Shown piece after piece: positions 1-13,122 of a DNA stretch of 64,000 nucleotides. Every line of letters begins with the position of its first letter. Position 1 is the first letter of the stretch. The DNA comes from Aurantiochytrium sp. KH105. Its lineage: Eukaryota; Sar; Bigyra; Thraustochytrida; Thraustochytriidae. The translations under genes and the position numbers were made by a program. The notes below the pieces were generated by a model. That model had not been told where the DNA came from. It was given only the letters and a program-made list of their open reading frames with translations, and did not search any database. The stretch lies in assembly GCA_003116975.1 (NCBI GenBank), contig BGKB01000081.1:214600-278599 (forward strand), read 5' to 3'.

Positions 1-1
1 A

Positions 2-121
2 AAGAAACGTCTCGAAGATGAAGTCGACGCCAATCTTGAGTTCCTGCGCGAGCCTGTGAGTCTCGTGGAGGAAGTCTTTGTCGACCTGAATCCGTCCGTG
101 CCAGCCATTGGCCTCAACTGA
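2..121 (+). CDS. C-terminal end of a protein entering from the left
   Basis: A reading frame is open from base 2 and ends at TGA (119-121), giving 39 residues that start KKRLEDEVDA and end PAIGLN. The composition is mixed acidic/hydrophobic, like a real protein tail rather than spacer DNA. The other two forward frames close quickly. The rest of the gene lies outside the window, so no family can be named. Confidence 0.5.
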   Translation, partial: KKRLEDEVDANLEFLREPVSLVEEVFVDLNPSVPAIGLN

Positions 122-1688
122 CTACTGCACGCGCCAACTTGCCTTTGAATTCAGGCGTTTCACGCTAAACCATGAAAGAAAAGTGAAGATCATTCATTTT
201 TGATGATTCGTCTTGTTGTTTTCAAGAGTTCATTCGTTTCAACCCCGGGCATTCTCCTCAAATGGATGACCAGGCTTCTTCTGGTTACGAAGTATTTTCC
301 TGCAAAGCAACCAACCTCCTTTCTTCCTCCTCGTCCCAAATTTAAGACCGTCTTTTTATAAGAGCAGGAGCAAAAATATACGGAGATTTGACAGACCCGA
401 AAATCCGCACTTGCGTTTCGCAGACCGCGGCGAGGACGCCTGGCTTCGGCTTGGCCTGGAGAGCGCGAATCTGGTCTTTTCGAGCCACGAAATTTCGTAG
501 ACGGAAAGTTATCGCGTTTGCGGGCCGCGTGGGGTGGTGGTAATAGGCGCTAATATGGGCAGAGAGTACCCAGTCGTAATAGGGCAAAGGTAGACGCAAA
601 AGCGCCAAATAAGGTACCAATGACTGTTGAAATTCCCAGCATCCTGAACAAGCTCCTGGTGTAGTGAGCGATGACGTCTTGTTCGAGGGACCGCTTTGGG
701 GAGTACACTTGCTAAATGTGTTTTGTTGTGGCACATTTCTTGGTCCTCGTCGGCCTGGGCGTCATGCTTCAACGAGCGGTGCANCAGTTATACAGTCTGG
801 GTCATCAGGAACAGGGCGAAAAGGCATGGAAGCCAAATCTGCCAGCGAGATTCAACTTCTTACGGTCACGAACCCAAGCAAGACACCCAAGCAAGACCCC
901 CAAGCAAATCATGCAGACTTTTCTTGATCAACACGTTGAGCCCAAGCCAGCTAGCTTCCCTACAGAGACCCAGATCAAGGCAAAGATTGTCAACGTGAAG
1001 ACCAAATTTCGCAAAATGCAAGCAAAACCGACCAACAACGATATTTAACAGCAAGTTTGTCTTCTCCACGCGTTTCCTTGCCTCTGCCTGGCATCTAGCC
1101 CAGCTGCGCGGCAGTCTCCTCCGCAAACACGGTCGCAAAGCCCGCGCAAAGTCGCCCTTTCGCGCAGTTCTGCGCTGGTCCATCGTCGATGATTAGACGC
1201 ATGAGGTGAAAAAAGGGGGGTGACACAACTTTACAACGAAGGCTTGCACGGCCGTGCCGCCGGGTGTTCTGGGCAGCCAGGCGGCGGCGGAGCGAGCCTG
1301 CGCGCCGGCGAGGCGATTGGCTGAAGTGCGGAATATCGCGAGTGCCAAATCTCCGTACACCAATATGGGAAATCGTCTCCTGGTCTTACGTGGAGACGGT
1401 CTTTAAAAAAAAATGGTGCATTGGGATAAGAAAAGGTTTGGGACGGGGGGGGGGAGAAGGGCTTGGGGATGGATGGATTGCATTTACGATCGCCGAGGTA
1501 TAGACCTTTACTATTAAGGTATACCTAGAATGCTCTGCATGATCGAATGTCCTTTTGCTGTACTTTTGCGTAAAATTACGTAAGCATCGTGAGCAGTGAA
1601 TGCAGATTGCCCGAAGTCAAGAAGCAGAAGAAAGTTTCAGAAAGAGTTAAAGAAAAGATTACGTAGAGCAGATGATTCCAGATAATTC
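122..1688. other. Intergenic stretch, no supported gene
   Basis: The short frames on both strands here show no recognisable domain and read like chance frames. The stretch contains one ambiguous base (N at 784), a run of A (about 1406-1414) and a G-rich tract near 1444-1454. It is flanked by the end of the left-hand gene and the 3' end of the minus-strand vWA gene, so it should hold two 3' ends. Confidence 0.5.
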
Positions 1689-4600
1689 TTAGTATGGAAT
1701 AACGGTTGTGTCCACGTAGAGGGGTGCGTACATGGAGTCGACGTAGCAGGTCTCGCTGTCCTCGTCATACCTGCAGATCGCTGCGCATGTGTTGTCCGAG
1801 GCAGGGGCGTCCGTAATGTCGCATTCTTCGCCCATCGCCGTGCGAGTGACCTTACCGCAAGCCGATCGACCCTTGCCAAAGCAAGGGTTCGGCAAGGCCT
1901 CAAGCGGACCAGGAGGGCACATGTAGTTGCGCACAAGGATGGCAACCGCAAGGGCACGACCATCTTCCTGTTCGTAGGTGTCGTCCTTCTCGAGACCCAT
2001 ATCGATGGAGATCTGCTCATCACTCCAGATCTGGTCGCAAACGCCATCGCAGTCAAAGTTCTCACTGATATCTTGGCCGCCGCCTCCCCAGAAAGGAAAA
2101 GGGGCGTCAGCAGTGTCGCCGCGCTCCCGACCAAAGTCATCGTTGAAGTTCGACGAATCGTAGCAGAGAATCTTGCCACCCCGATCCTTCCAGGCGTTGG
2201 CAGCCTCGCACGCAAAGTGTGTGTCGACAGGGTTGCGCTTCCTGTAGTGCATCGGAGTAAACTCCTTGTGAATCGGCTTGCCGTCGCCAATCATGAGCAG
2301 ATACGGAGACTCGTCCAACTCGAGGAGATCAGAGCCAAGGGGCGTGGAGAACTTGGTCGGCTCGGTCTCAGGATCCGGGCGGTCTGCGGTGCTTGTGATG
2401 CCATATGACTTGAGCAATTCCTTGGCGCCCTGAACATCGTTCCAGGGAGGCAGGGTCTCGCCCTCGAGCTTGAAGAAGAAGCGCATATCCGTGAAGGCGA
2501 GCGAGGTTGGTGCGTCTTTGCCACTGTCAAAGTCTTCGTCGACCGCGGCAATGGTCTCGAGGAGAGCACTTTGGCTCGCTGCAATGTCCGTGTCGTCAAT
2601 GCCGACGTACTCGGCCAAGTAGCCAGAAAAGGTCCACATGAACATTGAGGCGTCCTCAAAGCCAAAGTACCAGTTCTCAATCAGGTGCTTGACCATGTCA
2701 GTCTGGCGCTTCCACTGATTCTCGGGGCGAGTCCCTCCGTCGGAATCTTTGCGACGGATCGAAGTCGACACGTCGATCGCCACAGCGAGCTTGGTCAAGC
2801 ATCGTCCGAGATCGGTAGGAGCCTGGGTCGGCTCAGGCGTGGGCTCGGGAGTAGGCTCGGGAGTTGGCTCAGGCGTGGGCTCGGGAGTGGGCTCGGGCGT
2901 GGGCTCGGGCGTGGGCTCGGGCGTGGGCTCTGGAGTGGGCTCTGGAGTGGGCTCCGGAGTTGGCTCGGGCGTGGGCTCAGGAGTTGGCTCGGGCGTGGGC
3001 TCGGGCGTGGGCTCAGGCGTGGGCTCAGGCGTGGGCTCAGGCGTGGGCTCAGGAGTCGGCTCAGGAGTCGGCTCAGGAGTTGTCGGCGACGGCGTGTCTT
3101 CCTCTTGCACGAATGGCTCAGGAGTTGGCTCAGGCGTGGGCTCGGGAGTTGGCTCAGGAGTTGGCTCAGGGGTGGGCTCGGGAGTGGGCTCGGGCGTGGG
3201 CTCGGGCGTGGGCTCGGGCGTGGGCTCTGGAGTGGGCTCTGGAGTGGGCTCCGGAGTGGGCTCGGGCGTGGGCTCGGGCGTGGGCTCGGGCGTGGGCTCA
3301 GGCGTGGGCTCAGGCGTGGGCTCAGGCGTGGGCTCAGGCGTGGGCTCAGGAGTCGGCTCAGGAGTCGGCTCAGGCGTGGGCTCGGGCGTGGGCTCAGGAG
3401 TTGGACTCTTCGTGCACACGCGGGGCCCAGAGGTAAAGCGCGCAGCCGCACTCTGCAGGTTGTTCTCGGTATCAAAGAGGTAGCACACCGCCTCGGCTTT
3501 GTTGGAAGAGTTGGGGTTATCATCGCGAAAGGTCCAGTACTGGCAATCCGGGTTCTCGACGCATGTAGAGTGGCAACCTTCCACAGTGTTGGCATCGGGA
3601 TCGTCAGACAAAGATTCGAAAGCCTTGCCAAGAGGATACTTTGCGTGGTCAAGGTAGCAATCGGGACGGTAGACGATGGGGGCACCGGTGGGCGCGAGAG
3701 TAGGGCGCGGGGTCGAGGGGCAGTTTTCTCCGAGCTCGCCACCCGAGGTCCACTTCCTGGAGCCGCGGATCTTTTTGTACTTTTTCAAGAGATAGCACTG
3801 GTAGCCCAACTTCCTGTTGAAGGTATGCGTCCAGTACTTGCATCCAGCATTGGCGTCACAAGCCTCAGCACACTCTTCGGGTGTTTCCAGGCGCAAAAAG
3901 TTGGGTTCGCCACCGTTGAGCAGATTCCAGGACCTTTGGAAAGTGAGCTTCTTCTTTTCCAGGACGCACTCGGGCTCCTTGGGAGGCGCGACACAAAGAT
4001 CATCGATGATTGCCTGAGCAATAGCAGCAGGCGTCTCGAGCTTCCAGGTGCGAATGAGTTTGACGCGGCCAATGCCCTTGAACATGTCGCGATGCGCGGC
4101 GCTGAGTGCGACATAGTACACGTTGAAGTTGTTCTTGAGGAGTTCCTTGGCCAGGTCGCGTGTGCAGTTGGTCAGCGTTTCTTCGTTGACTTCGTTGTTC
4201 TTGGTAATGTCCGGACAAATTTGTCGGCCGAACTTGCGGTTCGCGTTCTCGAGATCGGGGTACGAGTCCGAGAAGAAGATGAAGGCGCTGGGGTCAACCT
4301 GACGCATCCCGGTGAGCAAGTCCTCACCATACGAAAAAGCAAAGGGAGAGTTGGTGTCGCCCTCCTCGTTGAGTTTGAACTTGCTGTCCATTTTGTTTTC
4401 GAGTCTGTTAAAGCCACTGATGATTTTGTCCCTTTTTGTGTTCCATGTGAAGGCCTTAAACTCGGTCGTGGAGGTGTCGAGGCCTTCGACAAGCTTGAGA
4501 ATGATATCCTTTTGCTTTTGGAGCTCATCTTCGTTGATGGAGCCCGAGTTGTCGACGGCAGCCACGACGTCGATGGGGAGTCCCTCGCAAGTGGAGCCAT

Positions 4601-4751
4601 CGACAGTCTCCTCGTCCTCCTCGAACGTTTCGTCTTCAAACAGAAGCTCGTCCTCCGAAGGGTACTCGAAGGCTCTGGCGAATGGCATTGAGACGGCGAG
4701 CAGGGCCACGAAGAGCAGCGCCAGGAGCACATGCCGCGGCATGTTGGCCAT
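1689..4751 (-). CDS. Secreted vWA-PAN-PAN-(PTPE)n-vWA protein
   Basis: This is an intact 1,020-residue extracellular protein. Residues 1-27 are a classic signal peptide (hydrophobic core, cut after ARA); a second ATG at codon 4 is an alternative start. An acidic stretch follows, then a first von Willebrand factor A domain (about 58-255) with the metal-site motif DNSGS at 67-71. Two Cys-rich PAN/apple-like modules follow (about 260-342 and 364-444). Next come two blocks of a Thr-Pro-Glu-Pro tetrapeptide (about 24 and 21 copies), split by a short acidic linker near residue 550. A second vWA domain (from about 648, motif DVSTS) and a Cys-rich tail complete it. No membrane anchor or GPI signal is visible. 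vWA and PAN domains bind proteins or carbohydrates, so a role in the cell-wall scales, ectoplasmic net or surface adhesion is likely but inferred. The repeat blocks probably form a stiff extended spacer, and their copy number should vary between strains. Confidence 0.9.
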   Translation of the reverse strand: MANMPRHVLLALLFVALLAVSMPFARAFEYPSEDELLFEDETFEEDEETVDGSTCEGLPIDVVAAVDNSGSINEDELQKQKDIILKLVEGLDTSTTEFKAFTWNTKRDKIISGFNRLENKMDSKFKLNEEGDTNSPFAFSYGEDLLTGMRQVDPSAFIFFSDSYPDLENANRKFGRQICPDITKNNEVNEETLTNCTRDLAKELLKNNFNVYYVALSAAHRDMFKGIGRVKLIRTWKLETPAAIAQAIIDDLCVAPPKEPECVLEKKKLTFQRSWNLLNGGEPNFLRLETPEECAEACDANAGCKYWTHTFNRKLGYQCYLLKKYKKIRGSRKWTSGGELGENCPSTPRPTLAPTGAPIVYRPDCYLDHAKYPLGKAFESLSDDPDANTVEGCHSTCVENPDCQYWTFRDDNPNSSNKAEAVCYLFDTENNLQSAAARFTSGPRVCTKSPTPEPTPEPTPEPTPEPTPEPTPEPTPEPTPEPTPEPTPEPTPEPTPEPTPEPTPEPTPEPTPEPTPEPTPEPTPEPTPEPTPEPTPEPTPEPTPEPFVQEEDTPSPTTPEPTPEPTPEPTPEPTPEPTPEPTPEPTPEPTPEPTPEPTPEPTPEPTPEPTPEPTPEPTPEPTPEPTPEPTPEPTPEPTPEPTQAPTDLGRCLTKLAVAIDVSTSIRRKDSDGGTRPENQWKRQTDMVKHLIENWYFGFEDASMFMWTFSGYLAEYVGIDDTDIAASQSALLETIAAVDEDFDSGKDAPTSLAFTDMRFFFKLEGETLPPWNDVQGAKELLKSYGITSTADRPDPETEPTKFSTPLGSDLLELDESPYLLMIGDGKPIHKEFTPMHYRKRNPVDTHFACEAANAWKDRGGKILCYDSSNFNDDFGRERGDTADAPFPFWGGGGQDISENFDCDGVCDQIWSDEQISIDMGLEKDDTYEQEDGRALAVAILVRNYMCPPGPLEALPNPCFGKGRSACGKVTRTAMGEECDITDAPASDNTCAAICRYDEDSETCYVDSMYAPLYVDTTVIPY
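2826..3405. repeat. 12-bp coding minisatellite (PTPE spacer)
   Basis: Two arrays of a 12-bp unit (plus strand GGCTCGGGCGTG and variants) lie inside the vWA gene at about 2826-3080 and 3115-3405, separated by a short unique linker. Third-position variants (TCGGGC, TCAGGC, TCTGGA, TCCGGA) occur in the same order in both arrays. This suggests that one array arose by duplication of the other rather than by independent slippage. All units keep the frame. Confidence 0.9.
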
Positions 4752-5689
4752 CGTGCTTGTGCTTTGTCTGCTTGTTATTGTCGTCTCGTAGTTTTATCTA
4801 TGCTACAGCTGGCTGCTGCTCTCGGGAAGCAGACAGGCCGCCAGCGATGGGTCGGTCGCGTGGCGGACGCGGACGTCGCCCACGTTCAGGTTTTGCTGGC
4901 GTCCGCTCGGGCGTCTGCGTTCAGACGCGCGGGACGGGCTGAGGACTCCGGCGCTGCCCCCTTCCCCAATCTTCCATCTTTCTCCTCCTCCTCCTCCCTA
5001 CCTCTCTCTCGCCAACATACTTCCTTACCTTTCCTTTCCTTTCCTTTCCTTTCTTTTCTCTCTTTTTGCCTTCCAAGTTTGCTTTTCTATACATGCATGC
5101 GACCGGTCTCGGCTGCGCGCGCCACGCTCCTCTGCCCCACAGCTTCCTCCAGCAGAAACCGATTGCTCCCCGCGCTGCAGAAGCGCAAGCAGCTGCAGAC
5201 AGACCAGCGGCCGCGGCCTGGCTGCTGCTCGTCCGTCTGCAGCCAATGGCAGCTACCCGCCTGCCCTGCCAAGCGAGCAAGCCCGGCGTAGACCCAGGGT
5301 CCCGCACGCTCGCACTGTGCTCAAGCAGCTGGCCTGCTGTAGGCAGCTGCAGGCAGAACGACGTGTTGGTTGGTCATTTCTTTTCTTTGTTCATTGTTTT
5401 CTTTTTTCCTTTGCGTCTTCCTTTTCGGTGGGCGAAAGGAAGCACGCTCCATCATTCTTCTCCTTTTCCCTATAGTCAGGACTGGCGATGGCGAAGGGGA
5501 GCGAGCGCCACGCGGATCCGAAGCAAGCAGTCTCTGCCTTTCGCTAGGCTGCCTGCTCGCCAGTCGCCGTCACGGGGTGCCTCTCCTTTCCTTCCCTCCC
5601 TCCATGCCCCCGCGTCCTCGTTCCGGGAAACGCGTTGTTCCTGAGCCACTCGCCTGGTCTGGTCGCTCGCAGCGGTCGCCGCCGCTTGC

Positions 5690-5935
<246 letters not shown>

Positions 5936-6735
5936 GTGCTACGGCTGTGCGTATACTGTGCTGTACCAGGTCCCCGCGCGTCTTGAGCTCGATCGCGTCA
6001 CGCGTGCCGCCCGGCTGGCCGAAGCCGAGCTCCGCCTGCCGGGCCGTACGCGCGAGCGTGCTCGCTTGCTCACTTCGCTTGCTTGCTTTGGCTTGCGCAC
6101 ATGCGTCCGAGGTCCCGAGTTCGCCGCAAGGTCGCCATGGTCGGGGCCGGGCGTGGCTTCCATCGTTCTCCGCGCGATCCTGGGCTAACAAGCTAGCTCA
6201 GCCAGCAGCCAGGCCCTTCGCGTGCGCCTAGGATTTGGGGAGAACTAACACCGGGCTGCCTGGAAACAGAGAGCTGGCAAGCCCGACCGTCGTGACAGCC
6301 GTGTACGCAGGACAAACAGGCCTGCCAGAGGAGGCCCGCGCTAAGCGTCTCGCTCTATTCCGCGCCGAGCGTGCGCTCCGAGTCCGAGCCGGTCGGCACG
6401 CCTGCACGCGCCTCCGCCGCGGCTCGTGTCGGCTGGCGTGTTTGTCCTGCACCTCTCTGGCTGGTCTTGTCCTGCCTTGTCGATGCTCGTGTTGTCTACT
6501 TTTGTCTTGACTTGCGGGGGCAACGATTGCGATGCGCGCGGCCTCCGCGACTGCGGGAGCGAGGCGCCGCAATCGAGTCGCGTCTCGGCGCCGCATCGCG
6601 TCTCCTCGATTGCGTCTTTTCGTCTGCGCGCATGCAGCAAAGAGAGCGCGCGCGCGCGCGGGAGAGAGAGAGAGACCAGCCGTTCCGGCCGACAGCCAGC
6701 TGACTCGTGATGAGCTGCGTGCGGCCACTGAGGCG

Positions 6736-6737
<2 letters not shown>

Positions 6738-6777
<40 letters not shown>
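6738..6777. repeat. (CCAG) array, ~10 copies
   Basis: Perfect CCAG tetranucleotide repeat in the gene-poor spacer, a few dozen bases after a GC-alternating and GAGA-type run (about 6647-6672). Confidence 0.9.
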
Positions 6778-9700
6778 GCCGGCCCAGGCGCTCAGCCAGA
6801 CTGTGCGCAGCGCCGGCGGCCCACCTAGCCCGATGCCCCGCAGGCCCAGCCGCCGCTGGCCGGCCGGTCGCCAGTGGCCGATCGGCCGGGAGTCCCCGCG
6901 CCGAGTTTGAGGGCCGGGGACCAGTGTCATGGGCCGACGACGCCTTCTTCGGCGGGAAAATGGAACTCGCAGTAAGAAAAGAAGAAAGAAAAAGAAAGAA
7001 ATACTGTTCTGGCGGCGAGGCCGTACCGCAGGCAGGCCAGAGCATATCATTTCCAGCGGCGGCGGCGGCGGCGGCGGCGGCAGGAACCGGCCAGAGGACT
7101 GAATGATCGGTGTCGCTGTCGCAGGAGCGCCTGCCGGTGGCGGCGAGGAGGGCAATGTGGGGGATTGGAGGACGTGCGGCGGTGGCGAGCGCGTGCATAG
7201 TTAGAGACCGATAAACTGCGGGGGGAGAGGTGCGGAGACGCCGGAGCTGTGGGCCCGTGGGCAGCCGACCCCGGCCAGCCAAGTGGGTCGCCAACTCACA
7301 GTCAAGGAGAGGAGAGGAGAGGAGCGCGGTAGCAGGCAGGCTTCTTGCGAGGCGCAGCGTTCCGGGCGAACGGGGAAGACGAAGACGCACCGACGCATCG
7401 AAGAGCTGTCGACCGCCCCCATCAACCAATCGACGGCAACCGGCGCTGCGAAACAATTGGAATCACGGTCTTTGGAGCGCGCGCAGAATTGTGCTGCCTG
7501 GCTGCGCTAATGTAGGCCATCCTCCCTTTCCTAGCCCTGTATTCATTGTTCCATCTCCAAGAATCTCAAGGCAGGTAGCCCTTCCACACCACTGGCAGGC
7601 AAAGCAAGCAAGCAAGCCAAGCCCAAGCCAAGCCAAGCAAGCAAGAGGCTGCCGCTCGCCATCGCTAACTACGTCTAAAGCGGAAGCGAGTGAGCCAGAT
7701 CGTTCATTTCCAGCCATGCACGCATGCTGTGCGCAGCGAGATCATTGGCCATCGATGGCTCACGGCCCAAGCCTGTCTGGGCCACGCGCACGAGGACACG
7801 GCTGAAATCGCCCTGAGCAGCTCGCTGCCCAGGCTCCTGAACGCCATGCAACCTTGTGATGCGAAACAATCATATTATAACTCGCTTCGATCGCCGTTGC
7901 AACACCAATCAGCCAAAGCAATAAATTTCCGAAAAACAAGCTCGTCCCCCTTTTCTAAATTGCACTGTGATGCAGCGCGACAAGTCAGCTGTAGCTGCTG
8001 CAGCCAACCAACGACGGCTGGGAATGGCTGAAGTCGCGTGAAGCTTTTAGCTCGAGCCATCTCCACGGTGCGTGATGGCGGTACATCGTCGTGGCGTGTG
8101 TGGCAGCGGCTTTTGAGTGAAGCTTTATACCATACGTGGAGCTCGGAATAATTTTGGCTTCATCTGCCAGATGACCAAACGAAGCGCGCCATGGCGACTT
8201 GCCAAGCTGCCTGTGCAATCTTGGTCGCGGCAGTGCCCATAGCATGAACATGGAAGGGCTCAGCGTCTGCGTGAGAGAAGGTAGACAGACCAGCATCGCA
8301 AGGTGCTCGGGGAGGAAATCTCGAGAAAGAGAGAGACTGTTTGGCTCGCGAGAGAGAGACTGTTTGGCTGAGAGCGAGCCACTATGGCTATCCAAGAAAA
8401 ACTTGCACCTGGCCATGGCGGCATGCAGGTCTCGCAGGATCGCTCTACACCGCTACCAAGAACTTTTTCCATGGACAAGTGAGTGAGCAGCATGAGGCCA
8501 CGCGCGTTATCCAGCCCTGCAAGCGCCGTGCCACCTGCCAATGACCAGTTTCCATCACTGGCGGCGAGACCGCTTGCTCCCTGCCTCCCTCCTTCCCTTT
8601 GCTCCTTTTTCACGATCATGGCATGACCTAGCTGAGCGTAGCTGAGTTGAGCGAAGCTAAGCTCAGCTCTGAGCTGCGCCGAGTCGAGCCGGGCCGGGCC
8701 GAGAAAACATGGCGGGTCGGCGGTCTCCGATGGCCCCAGCCACCGCAGCTGTCGGCAACCGCGGCAACAAGGCCAGCAGTCAGGTGAGTGAGCGCTGCAG
8801 ACGCGCGAGCCGGCTGCGGCTGCGGACGCTGACAGAGCATGCACCGCACTCGCTCTCTCGCTCTCGCGTCATCTTTCGCTCATGTGCAGTGCGAGAGGCC
8901 AGCCCCTGCGCCGCTTGACGGGTAGAAAGACGTGATTCGGGGATCACTCCAAATGAAAGCAGTTGTGTACATACTCATTTGCTTGCCTGCTTGCTTGCTC
9001 TCTTACGAGGGTTCCTACTCGGTTGCTGGTTCTTCGGGTCCCCGCCCCACCAGTCAGCCAGCCGCAGCCGACCACACGGCCACGGCCATCGATCGATCGA
9101 TCGATATCGATGGATGAAGGCTTGAAGTTGCGATAGAGCGTTGGCCGCACGATCACGATCAGCAATTGCAGCCGCCACCAGCCGTTCTGGCACGCAAGGT
9201 AGTGCTCGATTCGAGCTCCCTGCTGCCCCGGGCACGCGCGTGACAAGCCTGGACGGGACGGGCCAGAATGGAAAGAGAGAGAGAGAGAAAGAAAGAAAGC
9301 CGCGAAAGGCCGCCATTCAGCGCCAGTACAGATAAGCACAGCCCCGCCACGCGCTAGCGCTGCCTTAGGCTTGCTTGCACGCTTGCACACGCGCGCCTGC
9401 GCAGCCCCTTCCTTTCGGTAGAACGTAGACTGCGCAGGCGGCAGCGGCTGCGGCTATTTTCGCCTCGAGAGAGCCCCGAGAGCCCCGAGGCTAGTGTGCA
9501 CGTAGGGCGCGATGGCCCGCAGAGCAAGCTGCAGCTGGCCATGGCAGCTGGCCGAGCACACGACGCGTCGCGATCAATGGCCACGAATGCTCGACGTACT
9601 ATGAACGCGTCGTGTGCAAGCTCAAGTCAAGGCTTCTTTCAAAAACTGAAGAGTCGATTTTCGCGTCCAAGAAGCGCTGGCGCAAGGCAGACGATTTCGA

Positions 9701-10338
9701 GCCTCGCGCGCGGCACGCGAACGTTGCGCTCTCGGAGACGCGCATCGCTTGCGCGCCACTTGGCCTCACCGGAAAGGCCCATAGCCGCGGGACGCTTGCG
9801 AGAAGTGATTGAGGCTGGCGAGCGATGAGTGGGGTCGGCGAGGGCTGCGCGCGCCCGCTTTCGTTCATTTCACTCGTTTGAGGGGTCCGTCTTTTTTCAA
9901 GCCGTCACTCGCCCGTCACGGTGCTGCGTTGCGCTCGCTCGCTCGTGTCACCTGCTGGTCGGAGGCCGCGCTCTGCCCCGTCCACTCTACTCGGCGTGGA
10001 GGGCGCCTCGGCGTCATCGATGAACAGTTAGCAGCTTCTTAGCTTGCTGGATCGAGCACTTGCCGGCGACGGCTGCACGAGAAAAGCCCCGCGATGACAA
10101 CCTGCGAGCCAGCTCTGGCTGCCAGCCAGCCAGCCCAGCCAGCCTACCCGCGATCTCCGTCACGTAGCCACATGCCACTGGTGACTGACTGCCCAACAGG
10201 CAAAGGTGCGTGGATGCCGAGCCAGGCTCAGTCATCTCCTGGGGCCGCAAGTTCTGGCACCCGTGGTGGGGCCCGACCAGCGCGTTTTGCAGTTTGCGGC
10301 GCTGCAAGCAATCTTCGACTTTGCTCTGCTCTGCTCAT

Positions 10339-10407
10339 CCTGCCCTGCCCTGCCCTGCCCTGCCCTGCCCCAGCCAATTAATCAATCAATCAATCAATCA
10401 ATCAATC
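10339..10407. repeat. Adjacent (CCTGC)6 and (AATC)7 arrays
   Basis: A pentanucleotide CCTGC array is followed almost directly by an AATC tetranucleotide array, with only a short CCAGCCAATT join between them. Two different unit lengths side by side suggest a local slippage hot spot. Confidence 0.85.
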
Positions 10408-13122
10408 GGTCGAGCAATCGATCGATCACTGTTCCTCTCTCTCCAGCGCGTCGTTACGATGTTGAACTGCTGGTCTACACCACAGAACCCCGCACCGACC
10501 ACTGACCCTCAGCCACCAGCAGCCATCTATAAGGTTTCCTCCACAGCTACCAAATAAATATGCTGTAGGTGAGTGTTGGTCCTAGGTGATCGACGCACGC
10601 GCTCCGTCTTTTTTTTTACGTTCCTCTTTTCGCAAAAGTGCTGCAGCAGCTGCCATGGCCGATAAAAAAAGGAAGGAAGGAAGAGGGGGAGGACGGAGAA
10701 ACTCTGACCCAGGCTGCAAGCCTTGTATTTACGTCAAGCGAAACGAGCACAAGCTGCAGCTGCACCTTTCTACCTTTCCAATTTTAGCAAAGAGAAAGAA
10801 GAAAAAGTGGTGGGGGGGTAGCCGGCACCTAGCTGCAGCTGCTCGCCTGGCTGCTTGGGCGGACGGTCGTTGTCGGTCGCCAGAGGCAGTGGCGATAGAT
10901 GGCGGCAGCTGGCCTAGCCAGCTGTTGCTGTCGGTCGCAGCCCTGCCGCACGCGGGAGAGCCTCACTTGCTCGCGAGCGCAACGCGCCGCCTGTCGCCTC
11001 TGTCTAGGTAGGGAAAGATGCAGTAAATCGCGATGCGACTGACGCGCGATCTCTCGCATCTTCCTTCCCTTCCTTCCGTGCTTCCTTGCCTGTACGCTTG
11101 ATTTTACCTCGCTCCTAATCGCTGTGAGTCACCCTCAATAAATAAAAAAAGTTTTTGCAGTGAGAGCGAAGACTTGCGGGGAGGGCCCGCACTTCATTTC
11201 CCGGTGATGGCGCGCCATCTTGACCTGCATCGACCGACGAGGCGAAGCGATTGAGCCACGGAGCCCAGCGAGACGGGTGGCCCGTGTCGCAGCCGTCCCG
11301 CTCACAGTAAGTTTGTCTCGGACAGGCTGACTGCTCAGCAGCCACCGTTGTCCATGGCCATGTTGGATAGACAAGACCCGGTGAGCCACGAAGGAGAAGA
11401 ATAGCAAGAGGACCCGGTGGCCAAGGATCTCACTCCTTCTTTCCACTGCGTTGGCGGCCTCCCGTGCTCAACGCAGTCTCCGCATCATTACATTGGCGAT
11501 AAGACGAAAACGCTTGGCAGTACCCAACTAAACATACCGCAGAGAACTTGGCGCAAGATTTGTCGTCGTTATGTAGTGTGTTGCAAGTCGAGCGAGCCTT
11601 GCGCGATGGTCATGGCAGAGAATAGCTACGCGGGCTCAGGGTCGCGGCGCATAGGCCAGCTAGCTGTCAGGCGCGTTTGCGAAGGAGAAAGGAAAAGGGC
11701 GAGTGCAGCATCATCACTGCCCGCGTGCTAGTCCTTTCCTGCCCTCCTCCAGCGCTCGCCGCCACCTTGACAATCCCCTCAACTTTGCTTGACGGCGGGG
11801 CGACCAGCTTTCCCCTCAGGATTCGCCCTCCTGCCGGACGCAGATTCCTGACTGATCTCTGTGCTGAGACCTGGTCTCGGACATCACATCCTCCCAGCTT
11901 GGCACTGGCTTGGCCGACCAACCCTGAGACTGTAATGTCTGCCACCAGTCTTTGCTTGCCTTGCCCGGATGTCTGGCTTGCCCAGCCAGGTGCCTTTGTT
12001 AGTTGCAATGAGAACGATGTAGACTCTGTGTTCACAGAATCGCGCCTTGTGCTCATCGGAGCGACGCCACGGCACTTTCAACGCTTACGGGGGCACCCGT
12101 GACCCACAGAAGTGAGACAGACTCTCGGACGGCCGTGTGACGCACCTGCGGCTGCAGAGCCGCAGACAGCACTGCTAGCGTCGTGGCCGTCTGAGCCGAG
12201 CCGTCCCTGGCGGGTCGCCACTGGCCCTGTGTCCAGGAAGAAGCGCGCGGACGTCTTGCCTGCGATGTCCCACCATCTACGGACGGCCAGCACCCCGCCG
12301 CGATTCAGAGCGTGCGTCGTTTGCTGCCGCCGGACAGACCACACACTGCGGACAGACCAGACGCTGCGGACGCGGCATGTGCATGCGCCGCATCGTGTGA
12401 GCGTTTCCGACCTCGGAATCCTGTGAGCTTTCGCTTCGTTGTGCCTGACGGTGGTGGCTTGGGTTGGGCACCCACCTCCCTTTTGTCCCCCTGTAGCTTG
12501 ACCTAAGGTCGGATCTGGCTCAGCATTAAAAATCAGCCAGGACGATCAATGGACAATTGTCTGCGCGAAGCGCCCTAACTCACACAAGGCACGGCGGTTG
12601 CATACCTTGGATGTGCAAGAACGATTTCATTACAATCAATCAAGCTGTAGGTAATAGTCGTAGTGCTGTTGATGTGTCCGCCTTCTAGTGAGAACAGAAA
12701 CAAAATGGACGGTGAGCAAAAGAATACAATCGTGCTTTCTTCGTCATCAGCTCCTTTTTTCCTAAGGTGACGTCAGTCCTCAAGACGTCTGTCTGCCTGT
12801 GTTGAAGGGTGCAGACAAGACAATGATGTGCGACACCGAAGTGATGATGTCAATCCAATTCCAATGAGGGAGATAGATGATTGCCTCGACAACCGACAAC
12901 ACCAAAAGTCTGGTTTTCTTTGCCGACACAAAGATAGTAAGTGGAATGTCGACAAAGTGGCTAACCGGGTCTCCACCCACATCGAAGCAAGCCAAGGTAG
13001 TAACGAATCGCTGATGCCAAAGACAATAGCAAATTTAGACCAAAAAAGACTCCCCAGCCTTCTTCTCTTCTCTCTTCTCTTCTGTATTTGCATATTTGGT
13101 TTCATTACAGTGATTAGCTTCA

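Noticed and set aside
784-784. Single N in the sequence
   Set aside because: An unresolved base in non-coding DNA; no biological meaning.
2749-3483. Gly-Val-Ser-Gly repeat frame on the plus strand
   Set aside because: It is only the reverse reading of the Pro-Thr-Glu array.
2685-4691. 668-codon plus-strand frame opposite the vWA gene
   Set aside because: It is an antisense by-product of the 12-bp coding repeat and GC-rich codon use. It has no domain, and the minus strand carries a signal peptide and vWA motifs.
6341-7456. 371-codon minus-strand frame in the spacer
   Set aside because: Composition follows GC-rich simple repeats (Ala/Pro/Arg runs, Trp-Leu-Ala-Gly from the CCAG array) with no domain.
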